From the NCBI GenBank assembly GCA_008973525.1, contig WACJ01000110.1, positions 186,001 through 250,000 of the forward strand: DNA of 64,000 nt. The letters run 5' to 3'. The notes under the pieces were generated by a model. It saw only the letters and a list, made by a program, of their open reading frames with translations, was not told the origin of the DNA and made no database searches. A program made the position numbers and the translations under genes. Below, one piece after another: positions 22,965 through 34,229 of this stretch; position 1 is the first letter of the stretch; each line of letters starts with the position of its first letter. This stretch comes from Stenopsyche tienmushanensis. Taxonomy: Eukaryota > Arthropoda > Insecta > Trichoptera > Stenopsychidae.

Positions 22965-24265
22965 GATGGCTGTAATTTCCTTTTTTATAAATAAAAAATA
23001 ATAGTTAAAAGGACAGAATTTTTATCAGCACCTAATCAACTCCATCCTGTCACTTGGTTTCACTGCGACTTTAAAGAAGAACAAACCCACGTGCGAGAGC
23101 AGCTGTTTTAAATAATACATAGTTTTAATATATAATTTGCATTAATTATAAAATATATGTATTCTTGGAAATAAAATATGCTTAACAGCTTCGTCAACCA
23201 TTTAAACGAAATATGATGAATCTCTCGGATGAAATTGAGCCGAGGATGATTTTAATGCAATATAGTAAACAAGAGACGGCCGGTAAATGACGTATGTTCA
23301 TTTAGAAGATATTAATATTCGTGGATGACAAAGATTTCCATATAATAGTCAGCTTCATCATTTGGGTTTAGATGGAGGATTACCCGTTCATATTCTATCC
23401 GAGCGCTTGTCATGTCGCATCACAATTAAATACATTTAAATCTAGCACACCGGCTAATATCATATTCGAGGCGATATTTACCTGCTGGCACTAATGGCAA
23501 TAACCAAAACCACACCACGAAACCTGCTTCCGTTGGAACCGGAAATAGTCCATAGCTTCCGCTCAGCATCCATACACCCAGAATTTCTATAGGCTATTAA
23601 GGCCGGAAGCGGGTAGGTGTTTGCACAACCTTCGCGCCAAACATAGGTAACTTAAATAGGAATTATCTCCGCGCCATTATCATTCACTCCAGATAATACT
23701 TCAGAAAGTGCCCCACTCACAAAAAGGCCGCTCGGCTTCCCTCAGGAAAATCCGCAGATTTAATGCTTCTATGGTGCTCTGATGAAAAGAAAAACGCATT
23801 AGGGCTCCCGCTTTGAATGGAGTTTTTGCGCTAAATTAATATGCTTAAGATGGAGAAAAATACACCTCGTCTTTTCTTGTTAAGAAATTCCTTTTTGTAC
23901 ACAAACAGATGCATTAAGTTTGCGGTTTCTTGCGAAATAGGCTCTTGTGTGAAACTCGAGGAAAAATGTGAAAATTTATAAATACCTATCGAAGCTATTC
24001 TTTTAATAAATTATACGCACGTTTTTAATAAAAACATTGAACATTTTACAAAGCAGAAAATGAAATTGGACGCGTTAAGATGCATAGCATTAATTCAGAT
24101 TTAGAATGATGATGACATTTATGAATTCTTATACAATTATTTTGTATTTTTTAAAATTTACAAAAAGTTAAGAGTCTTCCAAATCCGTTATAGATTCACC
24201 ATCACCAAGCTTTCCACGATCACCTTCTTTTAATAAACAATGAAATACATTCGGTTATCAAGATG
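22965..24265. other. Non-coding; G+C-richer island near 23440-23850
   Basis: The block is mainly AT-rich, with a more balanced unique stretch at about 23440-23850. No frame with a recognisable domain. The island resembles the others in the window and may be regulatory. Confidence 0.4.
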
Positions 24266-24269
24266 GTTT

Positions 24270-24335
24270 AAATCATGATCTGAACAAGTACTTGCGTTTT
24301 TTCAGTCACCCACTGTTCCAAATGATAATATTTAT
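24270..24335 (-). repeat. Tc1-like terminus (copy 2)
   Basis: TTTTTCAGTCACCCACTGTTCCAAATGATAAT matches the block at 22101-22132 with small changes. It lies downstream (minus strand) of the mariner C-terminal fragment at 24490-24770 and may be its 3' end. Confidence 0.4.
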
Positions 24336-24489
24336 ATCAATAGAGATTTTTTGTGGAATATGTAAAATGCGCCGCTCTAAACAGTTTATCCAATGAAGAT
24401 AAGCGCTCATTTTACTACGCTGCATTATCAAAGATACAATATACAAGGGTAGTATACTACAATATACTAAATCTATATTTTTATTGTAG

Positions 24490-24770
24490 GCATTTTTCTA
24501 CCACCGAGCCATTTTTTCAAGTTTGGCAAAATAAAATATTTTGATTTGATTAAATCTGGTGAATAAGATGTTTACGGAAGCAATTCGAACTTTATTTTGG
24601 CCACCGTGATAACGGATGTGTGGTGTGTTGTCTTGATGAAGCAAACCTTTTTTTTTTTGCCAAATGTGGCCGTTTTTTTTTCTTGATTTCATCCCTCAAA
24701 CGTTGCAATAAGTTCGCATAATACTCGCTGTTGATTGTCTTTTAGAAGATAATCAACATCAGGCATGGCA
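24490..24770 (-). pseudogene. Mariner transposase C-terminal fragment
   Basis: The minus strand reads TINSEYYANLLQRLRDEI, KKKRPHLAKKK, HQDNTPH and FAKLEKM. These are the mariner block before the second catalytic Asp, the HQDNAPxH block with that Asp, and the FLFPxLKKWL block. The third catalytic Asp region is degraded (FTRFNQIKIFYF in place of YSPDLAPSDFFLF). The N-terminal half is absent. Confidence 0.8.
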
Positions 24771-24930
24771 TCCGATCGCGAGGCGCTCATTTGTCAGCGG
24801 TCCGAGAAGCGGACTGGTTGGACACACAAACTTTTTGGTCACTCCGCCCCCTTTTAAGGACTTTTTTGCAGCATTTTCGTTGATAAATGCGTAATCGGGA
24901 CCGTCTATGGTCTCTACAATTACGAAAGCA
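24760..24930 (-). repeat. Unclassified repeat shared with 52.15-52.28 kb
   Basis: On the minus strand, AGACCATAGA, AATGCTGCAAAAA, TTTGTGTGTCCAACCAGTCC, GCTTCTCGGACCGCTG and CTCGCGATCGGAT occur in order. The 52150-52275 region has the same order of blocks (plus strand). It abuts mariner sequence in both places but does not encode a transposase block I recognise. Confidence 0.55.
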
Positions 24931-24989
24931 CCCTATTCTAAGCAGGCTATTAACATAGATGACTAGCGCCAAATGAGGTCGCAAGCAAC

Positions 24990-25190
24990 ACTAGACTTCC
25001 CCCAACCATAAAATCTATATATGTATCTATGTTACTAATTTATCTTATCTAGTTTTAAATTACAATATATATGTATAAATCTTAGCTAGTTTTTTTTTAA
25101 TTTTAAGCTACAAAATCTAGCTTGTTTCTACCTCGCGCTCAAAGCGCAAGTGACCACTCGAAGTTGATTGAATAGAACCAAAAATAACTA
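24990..25190. other. Non-coding AT-rich spacer
   Basis: Short AT-rich repeats resembling TATCTATATATGTATC, and a small stem GCGCTCAAAGCGC near 25134. Nothing coding. Confidence 0.5.
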
Positions 25191-25194
25191 TTGT

Positions 25195-25570
25195 GTCCGT
25201 TTTTGTTTCTTCTGTCTCTTCCTTTTCAGTTTATTGCTTTGGCTATTCTTTTATCTCAGGTATCAAGTGATGGACCCATATTTCATTCATGGTTAAAAAT
25301 CAATGCAAAAACACAATTTTATTACCATGAAACATCGCCAAACGCTCTATTAAAATATTCTAATGACGTTTTTTTTTATTCCATTATGAGCAAACGCGGC
25401 ACCCATCTTGCGCACAGCTTTCTCATATCCAAATTTTTAGTCAATATGGGATACACAGCACTGTTTGAAATGCTTATAATTTATGTTAGCTCACGCACTT
25501 TCAATTGACATCCATCCAATACTATGTTTTGGATTTTCTTCACTATTTCTGGCTTAGTCATCTGGATGGT
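25195..25570 (-). pseudogene. Mariner transposase fragment (same lineage as 31.7 kb)
   Basis: The minus strand gives TKPEIVKKIQNIVLDG, then LDMRKLCARWVPRLL, then a degraded first-Asp block (the family has VDETWIHH) and a KNSQSN remnant of SKQW. The copy at 31738-32360 has VLDDHRLKARELADM and MRKLCARWVPHLL. At least four stops or shifts lie within about 120 codons. The second half of the transposase is not present. Confidence 0.8.
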
Positions 25571-25574
25571 ACTA

Positions 25575-27265
25575 CTGATTCCCACTGTGATGTGGTACTT
25601 CTAGGACTATTCTCGTGCTTATGCGAGCTTAATGTTTTATTAATAGTTTCATTTTACAATAGATTTCCACTATTATTAAATATAATTGTATATTTTTAAT
25701 AGAAACTCACCCTTATTTAGGCATTTGGAGGATGATAATATGGCTTAATAAGTTTTGTTTTGAATTTTAAAAAGGTCTTCTTTCAGAGGTCATGAAAGCC
25801 CAGCCGTCACTGGTGAAGATTCGGAACATAAATTCGTTTTACATAAATTACTGTGTCGTATATAGTTTTCGCGCTGAAGCTTCCCCCATTAAAATATCAA
25901 AGGGTGTAGAAGCAAACATATTTTATCGCACAAAAATATATTCGGAATGAAAGGCAGCCTCCGCTCCCATACTTTAGCAATCTCATTGTAGCGAGATGAA
26001 AAGAAAGCTTAAATGTTTGTTTTGTAATTTAAATAGCAGAATAACGTATTCACCTTGAATCTAAGGCCGCAAAATAATAATAAACAGGCGTACGGGGCTT
26101 AATATCATTATACAACTTTCATTTAAATGATAAAGTTTAGAATTTGAATTCAACATGGAGGAGGAATAAGTCGTACGGGCCCGGGATGAAAAATATCTTT
26201 TGATGTATCTCATGAGATGATTATCAATTTTAGACTTGTGAGAGCATCTGGGTTTTGAAGGCACAATTGGCCTCGAGGTAAAGAAATATCGCGATAATCA
26301 TCTTGTGGATTTTATATGTTTAAAATAATATTAAAGTCTCTCAGAACGGAAGATTTCGCCAAAAGATTTTTAGAACAACGGAATTAGGTAACGTGTGCTA
26401 AACACATTCGCATTTATATTTTACCAAAACTCTTATCTCTTTAAAGCTGATTCAGAGCATAAATTCGTGAATTTAATGTTAAATGTTGTTAAATTCGAGA
26501 ATGCCTGATATTAAACCGACGAATCGTAACGAATGTTGTATGATATTTCAAAGCAAATATATTTCGACAATACAATGTATTATGTCTGGCAAAGTTCTAA
26601 CACCTAATAAAATTTAGGCTAGCATTGTTTCATAAAAGGATCGACTTGAAGATAAAGGTAGTTTAGTTCACTTCCTTCCACTTTATCAGTTCTGCTCCGC
26701 TTTTCCGATTTATTTAAGCGCACTTTATAATTAACTCCATTATCTTAGCGACGGCATAATAGATTCTTCCTCCGCTCCCCAAACAGGAGCACGCACCTCT
26801 TTTGAGTCTACAGCCAGCCAACTTCCAGTTTATGTTTAGGGAAACTTCTCCAAACTTTGAACTTTGCGTAACAATATATTAAATATCATTACAGTGGGAA
26901 TTATGTTATCGTTTGTTGCATGAAGAGTTTCGAATGAGATCCCTAACAGCGTCTACGCTCCAGTAGCAAAGTTATTCGCAGTATCGTTTAACACCTTTGG
27001 ATTTTAATTTGGAACAATCAACAACAATACATCAAATTATATTGACATTATATCATTAAAAAATCATTGAAATCAGGCAAAATGCCTTCAACAATATCTA
27101 AAATTCGATACAAAGCCTGTTTAATTGTTCACATTTATAATAAAAAGCGTGGGTGAGATGGAATTCCCATATAAAATTGCTGTTGATCTGTGCAAATGCG
27201 ACTCGCCAAATTTGCTATCCAACTTCTGACACCAGTGTAACGTAGAGTGGGAATGCTCTCCTTAA
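25575..27265. other. Non-coding; no element recognised
   Basis: Mostly AT-rich with a more balanced patch at about 26690-26860. The frame at 26061-26264 (minus) has no family signature. Confidence 0.5.
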
Positions 27266-27274
27266 ACCGCTTCG

Positions 27275-27575
27275 CACATTTTGACGCAATGTATCAATTT
27301 AAGAGCGAAATATTTTATGACGCTGTGGACACATTGCGTCTGGAAGAACTACACCTATCGCTTTTTGCGAGTGTACCGTTGTTGGTTCGGTGGTGGCGCG
27401 CAAGAGGAGGGCATCGTTAAAAGTCGTCGGATAGCCTTGACTGCGGGAAGACATGCTTCCAGCGGCCAGATCTCTCTCTCATGATTAATAAAGACGTTAT
27501 CTAAGACGAGAGTCTTTTTATTCGACGCCTTTCTACCTCCATACATCCACCCATCTACATAAGGACCTGCTTTTT
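27275..27575 (+). mobile_element. LTR fragment, divergent copy (LTR-A)
   Basis: It aligns with 41310-41590 and 61840-62110 in order: CACATTGCGTCTG, CGCTTTTTGCGAGTGTACCG, GGCGCGCAAGAGGAGGGC, the GCCTTGACTGCGGGAAGACA stem-loop arm, CAGATCTCTCTCTC, ATTAATAAAGACG, GAGAGTCTTT and TACATCCACCCATCTA. The AATAAA-like signal downstream of a stem-loop and CT tract fits the R/U5 part of an LTR. It is more diverged than the other two. Confidence 0.7.
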
Positions 27576-27579
27576 GTAT

Positions 27580-28905
27580 TTATTGCAAAAAACGGTCAAT
27601 TGGAACTTGATAAATGCGTTATAATCAATCAGAAGACAGAAAAGTTGGTAATATTTAATCGCTCGGCGATCAAATGTATTTTATTGCAAACCATACTTTT
27701 AACATATTCATGCAAAATTTGGTATTTTAAGAATTTTCAATCAAAATTCACGATATGGAACATTGTTTAAATACCAAAGGAATATTACGATATTAAAAAT
27801 TCAGGTTGCCCCGAATGAAAAGGGGTGGAATAATAAAAATTCTCATGAACTTTTATATATATTTTTTTTTAAACCTTTTTATACCGACTCAAAAACTATA
27901 CCTAAATGAAGTTTTTCGAGCCAATTTGATGTTATTTTGAAGGCTCGATTAAAACAGTTATACAATAATATTTACTACATTCAAAAAGAACTATATTTCG
28001 TAATAAAAGGAGAGCAAATTAATTCCACAACATTGTATTGTTTGTTTTTTTAACCTTTTTATTGTATTTTGACCTTCTTAATAAAATTATCTATTGAAAA
28101 AAGTTTCATATTACGTTATATAAAGCTAATTAGAATTCACGACGATATATCGACGTTGGCAGATTTTGCAAATATTAACAGGGATGATATATCGTTGGGG
28201 GTATTCTAGTCTATTGGCACAAATTTTGGGTATATTTTCATGTTCAAGATGCTTATTGATATTTTCAGAACATGTAAAAAAATTAAAATTTAATAGGTTG
28301 TTAAAGTGTAAGGGGTAAAAATATATGTGTTTTGGTTGACACGATTTCAGCCCTTTTAGCCATATAAAATTATAAAAATAAAAAATATTCTTAATCAATA
28401 AAAATGTCGCTATAGTCCCTACCTCAAAAAAATATTTTTACAAAATGGTGACTGTTTAAAAAAAATTATATTTGGCCTTATTTTTTCAGTTTTAATTTTT
28501 TTTTTTAATAGTTAAAAATTAAATTTTGATATAAATCTAATCTAATTTTGATATCGCTCTTATGGGACCACATTTGGTTCGTATAAAGCTTTAAATTTAT
28601 ACAAAAAAATACATTGCCAATGAAGTCATCATGTCTTTGTATGGCATAGCTGAGCGAGCTTTTATAATCGCGCAGCGAGCTTTCACCGGTCGTTGAAGAT
28701 GTGCTTATTCAGCGCAAAGTTTATTATGGCTGTCGCACTTTGTAATTTTTCTATTAAAGCAATAAGTCACTCTGTCAATACATTTGGTCGACCTCGAATT
28801 TGTAACGGTAAAGACCCATAATGGCATACCATTATGTAAATTCGAAAAAAATAATTCAATTCCGAGTATACATCATCACACTGTCAAAATTTCCGAAACA
28901 TCATT
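27580..28905. other. Non-coding, very AT-rich
   Basis: A 90-codon minus frame at 28126-28398 is Asn/Phe/Tyr-rich and unrecognisable. No shared repeat. Confidence 0.55.
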
Positions 28906-28909
28906 AATA

Positions 28910-29640
28910 ACAATCCCCTGGCTATTTGATGACGCAATAACGAGGTAAAACGCGAAGGCCTTAATGGCTATTCATACACTGCGTACTAGCCACGGGTTTC
29001 CTTTCCGGTGTTATTTTTAACATAATTGAAAGCGATCTTTTGGAAATGCTATAATAATAGCCTTCGAGTGCTAGAGTAATTGAAAATTGCCCTTAGTCCT
29101 ATTCCCTCCGTTCTCCGTTTTGATTGCCCTTGTTGATTTTAAAAGTATTAATACAACAGCATCCGACGCTCCTCCATTTTCATACAAAGCACCCACTTGC
29201 AGTCAATAAATTATTTCTGCCCTGGAAAATAATTGGGCCGCAGCAGAGTGCGAACCTTTTTAAAGGTGCGTATTTAAATTTTATAGTTACCCTTGTATTT
29301 AATTAAAGATTACAAAGGGGCTTGCCGGGCGCCCCTCAAAAATGAAATTACCTTTCGCAGCCCCCCAACTTCATTATCACTTTGCTCAGCACTAAGCCAT
29401 GTTTACAAGTTTAAAAGGTTATTATTCTTATAATAAAAATATGTACTCACTCCTTTGTTTGGGTCGGCTCCTTGCAGCCGCGGGCTTTTATCCTGTTCCG
29501 TTGTTCTCAAACAATGGGGCGTGATAAAGTTCCGACGCAACCCCCATTAAACAAGGTCACCGTGATACGGCTTAAATGCGTTTTGCTATCTGCAATCATT
29601 TCCGAAATGTAATCATATAACGTGCCGGTCATTCCTAAAT
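28910..29640. other. G+C-richer island with SOX-like palindrome
   Basis: This is unique balanced sequence with no convincing frame. At 29501-29517, TTGTTCTCAAACAATGG contains inverted TTGTT/AACAA halves four bases apart. The right half, AACAATGG, is a good match to the HMG-box (SOX) consensus and the left half is weaker. Regulatory use is an inference. Confidence 0.35.
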
Positions 29641-29644
29641 CTGA

Positions 29645-30050
29645 TTATATTTAAATCAGGGCGTTTTATAAATTCGGAACAATAACTGTAATAGTAAATG
29701 TTTATAAGGGCGCAATGAACACTCCCCTATGATTTGCCAATGGGCATATAATAAAACGCGTAATATTTGTCTGAAAATCAGATCAATTCAAAAATTAATG
29801 ATCGTTTACTTCATTCATCTGAATTCATAGATTTATTCAAAGTATTTAAAAAACTCTACAAAAGCATATTTTTTACATAAAAAATAAATTTTCGGCGGTC
29901 AATGAGACTTTAATTATGACTCAAACTGATCGTAGCTTTCTTATGATCACTATAGTAAAAGTTTCAATCATTTTGCCCATATAGGCAGTATTTATTATGC
30001 TCTAACAATAAATTAATGAAGAACCAAAAATATACTCACTACTATCAGAG
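29645..30050. other. Non-coding, AT-rich
   Basis: Nothing recognised. Confidence 0.5.
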
Positions 30051-30053
30051 GCA

Positions 30054-30092
30054 TAACCCTTTGATGAGTATACACGCCAATGTGGCGTAAGT
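30054..30092 (+). repeat. TTAACCC-type end with short hairpin
   Basis: TAACCCTTTGATGAGTATAC is followed by a perfect 6-bp stem ACGCCA/TGGCGT (30074-30079 and 30083-30088). It resembles the ends at 14443, 33435 and 55172: TTAACC(C)TTT, then a small hairpin. One end only. Confidence 0.35.
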
Positions 30093-30094
30093 GA

Positions 30095-31190
30095 TCCAGA
30101 GAGCTTGTATTTTTAATCCAATATTATTATTGATTCAAATACTCATCTTAAAAATTACATATCAATCAAATTCAGTCAACTCTTCTTTAGCGTCCACTCC
30201 CATAGAGTTTTTTTCATATAATGTTTGTGATGATCTTTTTGTATTTATGTATTTTTATTGCGTATTTTGTGACGCTAAACGTTTTCCAGAGATATTCATC
30301 ACAATACAGTAAAAAAATGTTTTTCTATTTGTATAGCCTTGGACAAACTAACATACATACCACAGACATTCATTTTTATACATAAAAATAATATAGTGAT
30401 TTATAGACTATGATCAGGTATTATTAAAGCACAATAGATCCTGATTTTTTATTACAAAAAATCTGATTCAAATACAGCTTGTCGAATAAATTTTTAGCAC
30501 ATCATTAAATTTGGAAGATTAATATTATTAATATATAAGTGATTAATAAAGTTGGGCAGGACTATTTATGATTGACTGATTAATATCAATTTCAAAACTC
30601 ATTCATAGATCCTTTCCAATAAAAAAAAATCTTGAAAATGGAAAACTCCCACATAAAAATCTTATATCCATGGAAAAGTCTTCTCTGGAGATCGCCTACG
30701 GTAGCAGATATGACACTTCAAGAATAAAAATTATAATAGGATATATTCTGGCTATAGCGAATGAAAGATCAGACATTTTTCAAACAGAATTTATTTTTTA
30801 CATACTTACATATCAGATACATATTTCAAAATCGAAGAATATGTTCATGGATTGACGAATAAGTTTACACGCTTTAAAATTAACTTTATAATCAATTTGC
30901 TTGGATTTTAGTTCAGACTAAGTTTGCCGCCTTATAAAACTATGCCTACAAACTTAAGAAACTGTAATCAGATTCAATCTTCTACCGTCGATCAAACTAC
31001 TACACGGGATAAATTATTCATACTTCAGCATGACTTTTAGATAATAATGCTCCCATTTAGAATTCACGTTGCGATACTACAAACGAATTAAAATACATGT
31101 CGCAATCGAATTTAATTCCAGTGAAAATAAATATGCGTCAAGGCTTCAAGTGCTCATATTGAGAGGCATTGTTCCATATACTAATGTGCT
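30095..31190. other. Non-coding, AT-rich
   Basis: A partial GGACAAACTAACATACATAC block at about 30343 resembles the starts of the tandem units at 13866-14162. Frames at 30091-30312 and 30670-30855 are unrecognisable. Confidence 0.5.
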
Positions 31191-31640
31191 TTCGAAATGA
31201 TCCATAAGTCATATGTAATTGATCCCCTTTAACGCCGTATCCCGAAATCTCCGCATAATTGCGTAATTAGGTTATAACTGTTTATAACAGCCTGGGATCG
31301 AGTTTTGCTAAATAATTTAGAGTCACAACAAAGCTTTGGGAAACGTTATTTGCTCGGAACGTAACGCAAAGCTACTCAAATTCCCTAGGCGTGAGTCCGT
31401 AATAAATATGCAAGGGGGGGCCCTTTTACAGGAGCAGAGCTTTTATCCTTCGGTGTAATTGAACTGAGCACTCTGCCGTACCTTTGAGCAATTTTCGCAC
31501 TTGTAGATAATCATCAGGATTGTTGACGAGGATACTGCATTGAAGTTGGTTATTCGAAACTCCGCACGACGCTCTCGCCTCGGCCGTCGAAACAAAGCTT
31601 CCAGAAAGACAAGAGCTGAAAATCATAAATTATTACTAAA
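31190..31640. other. G+C-richer island, no gene assigned
   Basis: Balanced unique sequence. A 66-codon minus frame (31426-31626) has no domain. It lies just upstream of the mariner chimera. Confidence 0.35.
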
Positions 31641-31737
31641 TACTAATTAACATACACTAAGAATAAATATGATTAATGTCTACATATTCAGACCGCTTTC
31701 ATGATAGATAACCATGTTGTCAACGACCATATTAAAC

Positions 31738-32360
31738 GAGGGTAGTTCCAGAAGTACCCAACCAGTGTAAATGGCGGTTGTTGTTTAGTATTATATTTGT
31801 TAGGAAGTCATCAATATTGAACGTTCTCAGTGAATTTGTAAGCATGGTAAAAATTGATCATCGTTTTATTTGAAAGGTCTCAGTCCAATCAATATCAAAA
31901 TCGAGCGAGATTCTACTCTGGGAGAGTCTGTTTCCATGTTTATGACAGTAAAAACAATCTGCCAAGACCAACATCGTAGTGGTCTACCAAATGAGGTAAC
32001 CACCCCACAAATGCTAAAGAAAATCCACAAAATGGTATTGGATGACCATCGTTTGAAAGCGCGCGAGCTAGCAGACATGATGGGCATTTTAAAAAATCAA
32101 TTGCATTTTAAGTGCTGTATATCGCATGTTGACTGAAAATTTTGACATGAGAAAGCTGTGCGCAAGATGGGTACCGCATTTGCTCACAATAGAACAAAAA
32201 CAACGTTATGAGAATGTTTCAAACGAATCTTTGGTGATGTTTCACTGCAATAAATTAGAGTTTTTGCGTCAATTCATAACCATAGATGAAGTATGGGTCC
32301 ATCATGTCAAAATTCAGTCAAATGAATAGTCAAAACAATGGATTGAAAAGGGAGAAAAGA
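31738..32360 (+). mobile_element. Mariner 5' half (mellifera/cecropia-like), dead
   Basis: The 5' end, TTCCAGAAGTACCCAACC then GTAAATGGCGGTTGTTG, matches 1160 and 52046. Downstream frames carry KKIHKMVLDDHRLKARELAD, then MRKLCARWVPHLLTIEQKQR, then EFLRQFITIDEVWVHH and SKQWIEKGEK. The order matches a mariner transposase up to just after the first catalytic Asp (IDEVW, family VDETW). Several frame changes are present. The element stops abruptly at about 32360, where an oppositely oriented mariner of another lineage begins. Confidence 0.82.
31850..32358 (+). pseudogene. Mariner transposase N-terminal half, frameshifted
   Basis: Frames at 31870-32136 and 32126-32329 must be combined to follow the mariner order, and a stop separates NE from SKQWIEKGEK. 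The N-terminal residues before VLDDHR are unreadable. The catalytic domain beyond the first Asp is missing entirely, not just mutated. Confidence 0.8.
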
Positions 32361-33148
32361 TGAGTTCTGGACAACAGTTTGGTTACGCCAAAAAAATCCC
32401 ATCAAACACAAAGGACGACCTTTTTCAAGGATAACGACTGCCGAGGGGTAGAAACAGGTACATGATTTGAAGAAAATCACTGTTTTTTCCTTCTCAAACT
32501 GTTGTAGAGGACCCACTTCTCATCCCCAGTAACGATCCTTTTTAAAAACGGATCGGTTTCATATCTGGACAATAGCGATGAACAAATGGTTATCCGTTGT
32601 TCCAAGATCGTTGAAGACAACTCGTTTGGTACCCAAATTCCATGTCTATGTTTTTTCACGAGTCTTTTCAAATGGTCTTTTACTGTCGACCAAGGACAGC
32701 CAATGTCTAGCGATAATTCTTTTATTGTTTTTCGAGGATCAGATTTTACCAAAGAATTTAATGCGTCGTCATCGATTATTGGAGGTCATCCTGATTTTGA
32801 TTTATTTTTCAAATCTCTGTCGCCACTTTTGAATTTTTTGAACCATCTATGGCATTTTAGAATATTCAATATGTTGCCATATGTATCACAGATGCTCTGA
32901 GTAGATTTTTTTGCTTTTAATCCTTTACCGAATAAAAACAGTAAACAAGATCGCAAATGGATCTCATTATGAGACCATTTCTGGCTTAGACATTTTCACT
33001 ATGGCTAAAAAAATATAAAAATATTTGAAAAAGTAAGACAAAAAACAGAGCTTCAAAATGACACCAACCTTGACGTATTTGCTCTACAGCAACTCGTGGC
33101 AATCTGACGTCAAAGACGCAACCAAAAAAATGACATTTCTTTCCGCTT
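32360..33148 (-). mobile_element. Mariner 5' half of the 1.4-kb family, dead
   Basis: On the minus strand it begins AGCGGAAAGAAATGTCATTT at 33147, next to TA, and runs through the same leader and transposase N-terminus as 1413-2667. It stops near 32365, in the region encoding the block after VWWDF. It keeps RWFKKFK, STVKDHLKRL, WVPNELSSTILEQR and an intact TGDEKWVLYNS first-Asp block. The 3' half and 3' TIR are missing; in their place is the end of the plus-strand mariner half. An insertion near the start codon and stops disrupt the frame. Confidence 0.85.
32390..32985 (-). pseudogene. Mariner transposase N-terminal half, broken
   Basis: The clearest frame is 32477-32752, with RKTIKELSLDIGCPWSTVKD and WVPNELSS leading to TGDEKWVLY. 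This copy retains the Trp codon that is TAG at 1864-1866 in the other copy. Its own first Trp of the LCVWWDF motif is TGA, where the other copy has TAG. Frame shifts flank this part on both sides. Confidence 0.8.
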
Positions 33149-33149
33149 A

Positions 33150-33430
33150 ATCTAATAGCTTAGAAATGCCGATCAGAATTTCCATTAAATTTTTGCTTAT
33201 CACATTAGGATGACAAAGAACAATCTGTGCACTTCCCTTATATAGCTGTAAGCGGCTCTATTTTTTTACTGAATTATAAAGTAGGTATTATACAAATATA
33301 TTTAATCACTTTGAATCAAAAATCATCATATAAATCCCACTAAAATTGTCCCTAAATTATCAATAGCACTGAATGTTGTTCAAACAATAACAGCAGTAAA
33401 GCAATGATATTAATGGCATAAGATTGTTCG
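33150..33430. other. Non-coding, AT-rich
   Basis: Nothing recognised. Confidence 0.5.
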
Positions 33431-33434
33431 TTTT

Positions 33435-33475
33435 TTAACCTTTTAAGGAGTACAATCGCGTATTTGCGATCGAAT
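33435..33475 (+). repeat. TTAACC-type end with short hairpin
   Basis: TTAACCTTTTAAGGAGTACA is followed by a 5-bp stem ATCGC/GCGAT (33455-33459 and 33466-33470). It is similar in layout to the 14443, 30054 and 55172 sites. The evidence is weak because TTAACCTTTT is common by chance in AT-rich DNA. Confidence 0.3.
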
Positions 33476-33552
33476 TCCAATGATTCAGAAAGAGCTTTTT
33501 TGCATTTGAGTTTGGAGATAGTTAATGAGAGACTTGTATAGATAACCTAAAT

Positions 33553-33720
33553 TACACATGTATATTGTTTATGTTTACGCGAAGAAATTAACAAATAATG
33601 TGTGCTATCAACAGTGTTTATTTATTGATGTACAAGCTTTATACACGCTGCGCGGTTCTGAAAGATAAGTGAATTTGTACGAACGACTAGTGGCGTACAT
33701 ACAAATATAGCAATTACCTT
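33553..33720 (+). repeat. MITE-like repeat, family R3 (copy 2)
   Basis: CATGTATATTGTTTATGTTT then ACGCGAAGAAAT, GTGCTATCAACAGTGTTTAT and CACGCTGCGCGGTTCTGAAA match the family. This copy includes TTTATTGATGTACAAGC between the two halves, close to the 43.8 and 51.7 kb forms. Confidence 0.75.
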
Positions 33721-34094
33721 TAAGTAATTTTAAAAATAACTTTTTACTAAAAGGATTAAACACCAATTTCAATTTAAAAAAAAAGTATTTTTTTCGCGAA
33801 TTAATGCAAATTATAAAATTATTAATTTCTTTCCATTTTTGTAATATATGCATATATTAATAGTATTTTTTATCTTTTCAGGTAAGCCAACTTTGAGCAT
33901 CTATACGAACATCTTCCTACTCTAAATTAGAATACTAATTTGCATAAGGTGAGTATATTTACATCTCAATATGAACGAAAAATTAATATTTCGATTCAAT
34001 TTAAATCTCATAGAAAAAATTGATTTTATACCTTGCTTTTAACTATTTGCTTACGAAAATGATTAGCTAAAAGATGAATCTGTGTTTGTGTAAT

Positions 34095-34225
34095 ATATAA
34101 TAAAATAGGCAACGGAGACGGAAAGACTACAAAAGATTATTTTTCTAACTTAATGCCGCTTTGAGTTTCACTTTTCGTGACGTTCAAAACAATTTGCCTT
34201 ATTGCGTCCATAGAAGTTTGGCTTC
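34095..34225 (-). repeat. Dispersed repeat, family R5 (copy 3)
   Basis: On the minus strand it reads TTTGAACGTCACGAAAAGTG then AAACTC, and later GTAGTCTTTCCGTCTCCGTT, as in 13545-13715. It has no coding capacity. Confidence 0.72.
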
Positions 34226-34229
34226 AAAA

